In this document: positions 5,082 to 5,577 of the stretch, piece by piece | Numbering within the stretch: position 1 is the first letter of the stretch | How the letters are laid out: each line of letters starts with the position of its first letter | Assembly (NCBI GenBank): GCA_027073795.1 | Contig: JALTEW010000446.1 | Span: forward strand, 1 to 5,577 | DNA from: a bacterium | GTDB lineage: Bacteria; Desulfobacterota; S145-22 | Length of the DNA stretch: 5,577 nt | Reading direction: 5' to 3' | Notes under the pieces: generated by a model | What the model was told of the DNA's origin: nothing | Databases searched by the model: none | What the model saw: only the letters and a program-made list of their open reading frames with translations | Made by a program: the position numbers and the translations under genes

Positions 5082-5131
5082 CTCGCGGGTGAGGAAATTT
5101 TCCAAAAGAGGGATTAGCGGGGAGGGCTCGA

Positions 5132-5577
5132 TTGCCTGAGTGGTTATCTACCCTATTATTTCTCTGTATTAATGGCCTGATCTGGGGCATGATCATCGCC
5201 CTGATTTCTCTTGGGCTTTCCCTTATCTTTGGGGTGATGGGGATTGTCAATATGGCTCATGGCGATTTTTACATGGCGGGGGCCGTGATCGCCTTTGCCC
5301 TTTTTTCCCATTTTGGAAATTTCTGGATTTCGCTCATTGTCGTTCCGTTCGTGATTGCTGCCCTCGCAGTGCCGACGGAGCGCTTTATCTTGCGTCCCTT
5401 TGAGGGTAACCCGTCTCTCACGATGATTGCCACGATTGGGCTTTCCTTTATCATTCAGCAGGTGGCCTTGGAAACATACGGTGGAATTCCCAAAAGGATA
5501 GCTGCTCCCATTGCTGCGGGATTTAACCTGTTAGGGGTGAATTACCCTGTTTACCGCCTTGTCATCGCCATGCTTTC
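5132..5577 (+). CDS. LivH-like branched-chain amino acid ABC transporter permease, 3'-partial
   Basis: Inner-membrane permease subunit forming the translocation channel with a LivM-like partner. The frame runs off the right edge after 148 codons. TTG at 5132 is chosen as start because GGGGAGGG (5119-5126) lies 5 nt ahead and the N-terminus then matches the LivH pattern. Residues about 10-35 are the first membrane helix (INGLIWGMIIALISLGLSL), followed by the signature GIVNMAHGDFYMAGA (37-51). A hydrophobic helix (about 62-80) comes next, then ERFILRPFEGNPS (83-95) and TMIATIGLSFIIQQ (97-110). ATG at 5189 would remove most of the first helix and is less likely. It follows the binding protein by 96 nt, separated by a terminator. 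The rest of the operon (LivM, LivG, LivF) would be expected downstream, outside the window. Confidence 0.93.
   Translation, partial: MPEWLSTLLFLCINGLIWGMIIALISLGLSLIFGVMGIVNMAHGDFYMAGAVIAFALFSHFGNFWISLIVVPFVIAALAVPTERFILRPFEGNPSLTMIATIGLSFIIQQVALETYGGIPKRIAAPIAAGFNLLGVNYPVYRLVIAML

Noticed and set aside
1..5577. CRISPR array, IS element ends, or a new defence system
   Set aside because: No regularly spaced repeats, transposase or terminal inverted repeats were seen, and no defence gene other than the ordinary HicAB pair is present.

Overview
The window looks like the end of an integrated mobile element, left of about 3360, lying against ordinary chromosome. The chromosomal part holds a tRNA-Arg gene and the start of a branched-chain-amino-acid-type (LIV/HAAT) ABC transporter operon. 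The organism is a Gram-negative bacterium. The solute-binding protein has a Sec signal peptide with no lipobox, Shine-Dalgarno sites are strong, GC is moderate (about 50-55% by eye), and GTG/TTG starts are frequent. The style of the LIV transporter and of the element genes resembles Desulfobacterota/Syntrophobacterales (former Deltaproteobacteria), but that placement is inference from sequence style, not a database result.

Left region (1-1884, + strand): a tightly packed operon. It begins with a tyrosine recombinase/integrase whose first residues lie outside the window. One base after it comes a HicA mRNA-interferase toxin, which overlaps the HicB antitoxin by 4 nt. A 46-codon conserved-looking small ORF starting with TTG follows. 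Last is a further small ORF of 56 codons, interrupted at codon 12 by an in-frame TAG.

Middle region (1885-3535): a leader with two competing hairpins precedes a 262-aa lysine/arginine/glutamate-rich helical protein of unknown function. A perfect 9-bp inverted repeat follows. Converging from the other side is the remnant of a Toprim (phage-type primase) gene on the minus strand, with its 5' part missing and one frameshift. Between the remnant and the tRNA is about 130 bp of repeat-like, apparently non-coding DNA that shares a 14-bp word with the primase remnant.

Right region (3491-5577): tRNA-Arg(CCG) on the minus strand with an encoded CCA, its own promoter and a strong intrinsic terminator. 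Divergent from it is a sigma70-type promoter driving a LivJ/K-like periplasmic binding protein. An intrinsic terminator separates this from a LivH-like permease that runs off the right edge.

How the parts relate: the integrase and HicAB are typical of insertion and stabilisation of a tRNA-targeting element, and the broken primase and amber-interrupted ORF suggest it is decaying. The transporter operon is housekeeping DNA flanking the site. I found no CRISPR array, no complete IS and no clearly new multi-gene system. The least explained items are the 262-aa protein, the amber-interrupted ORF and the shared 14-bp repeat.
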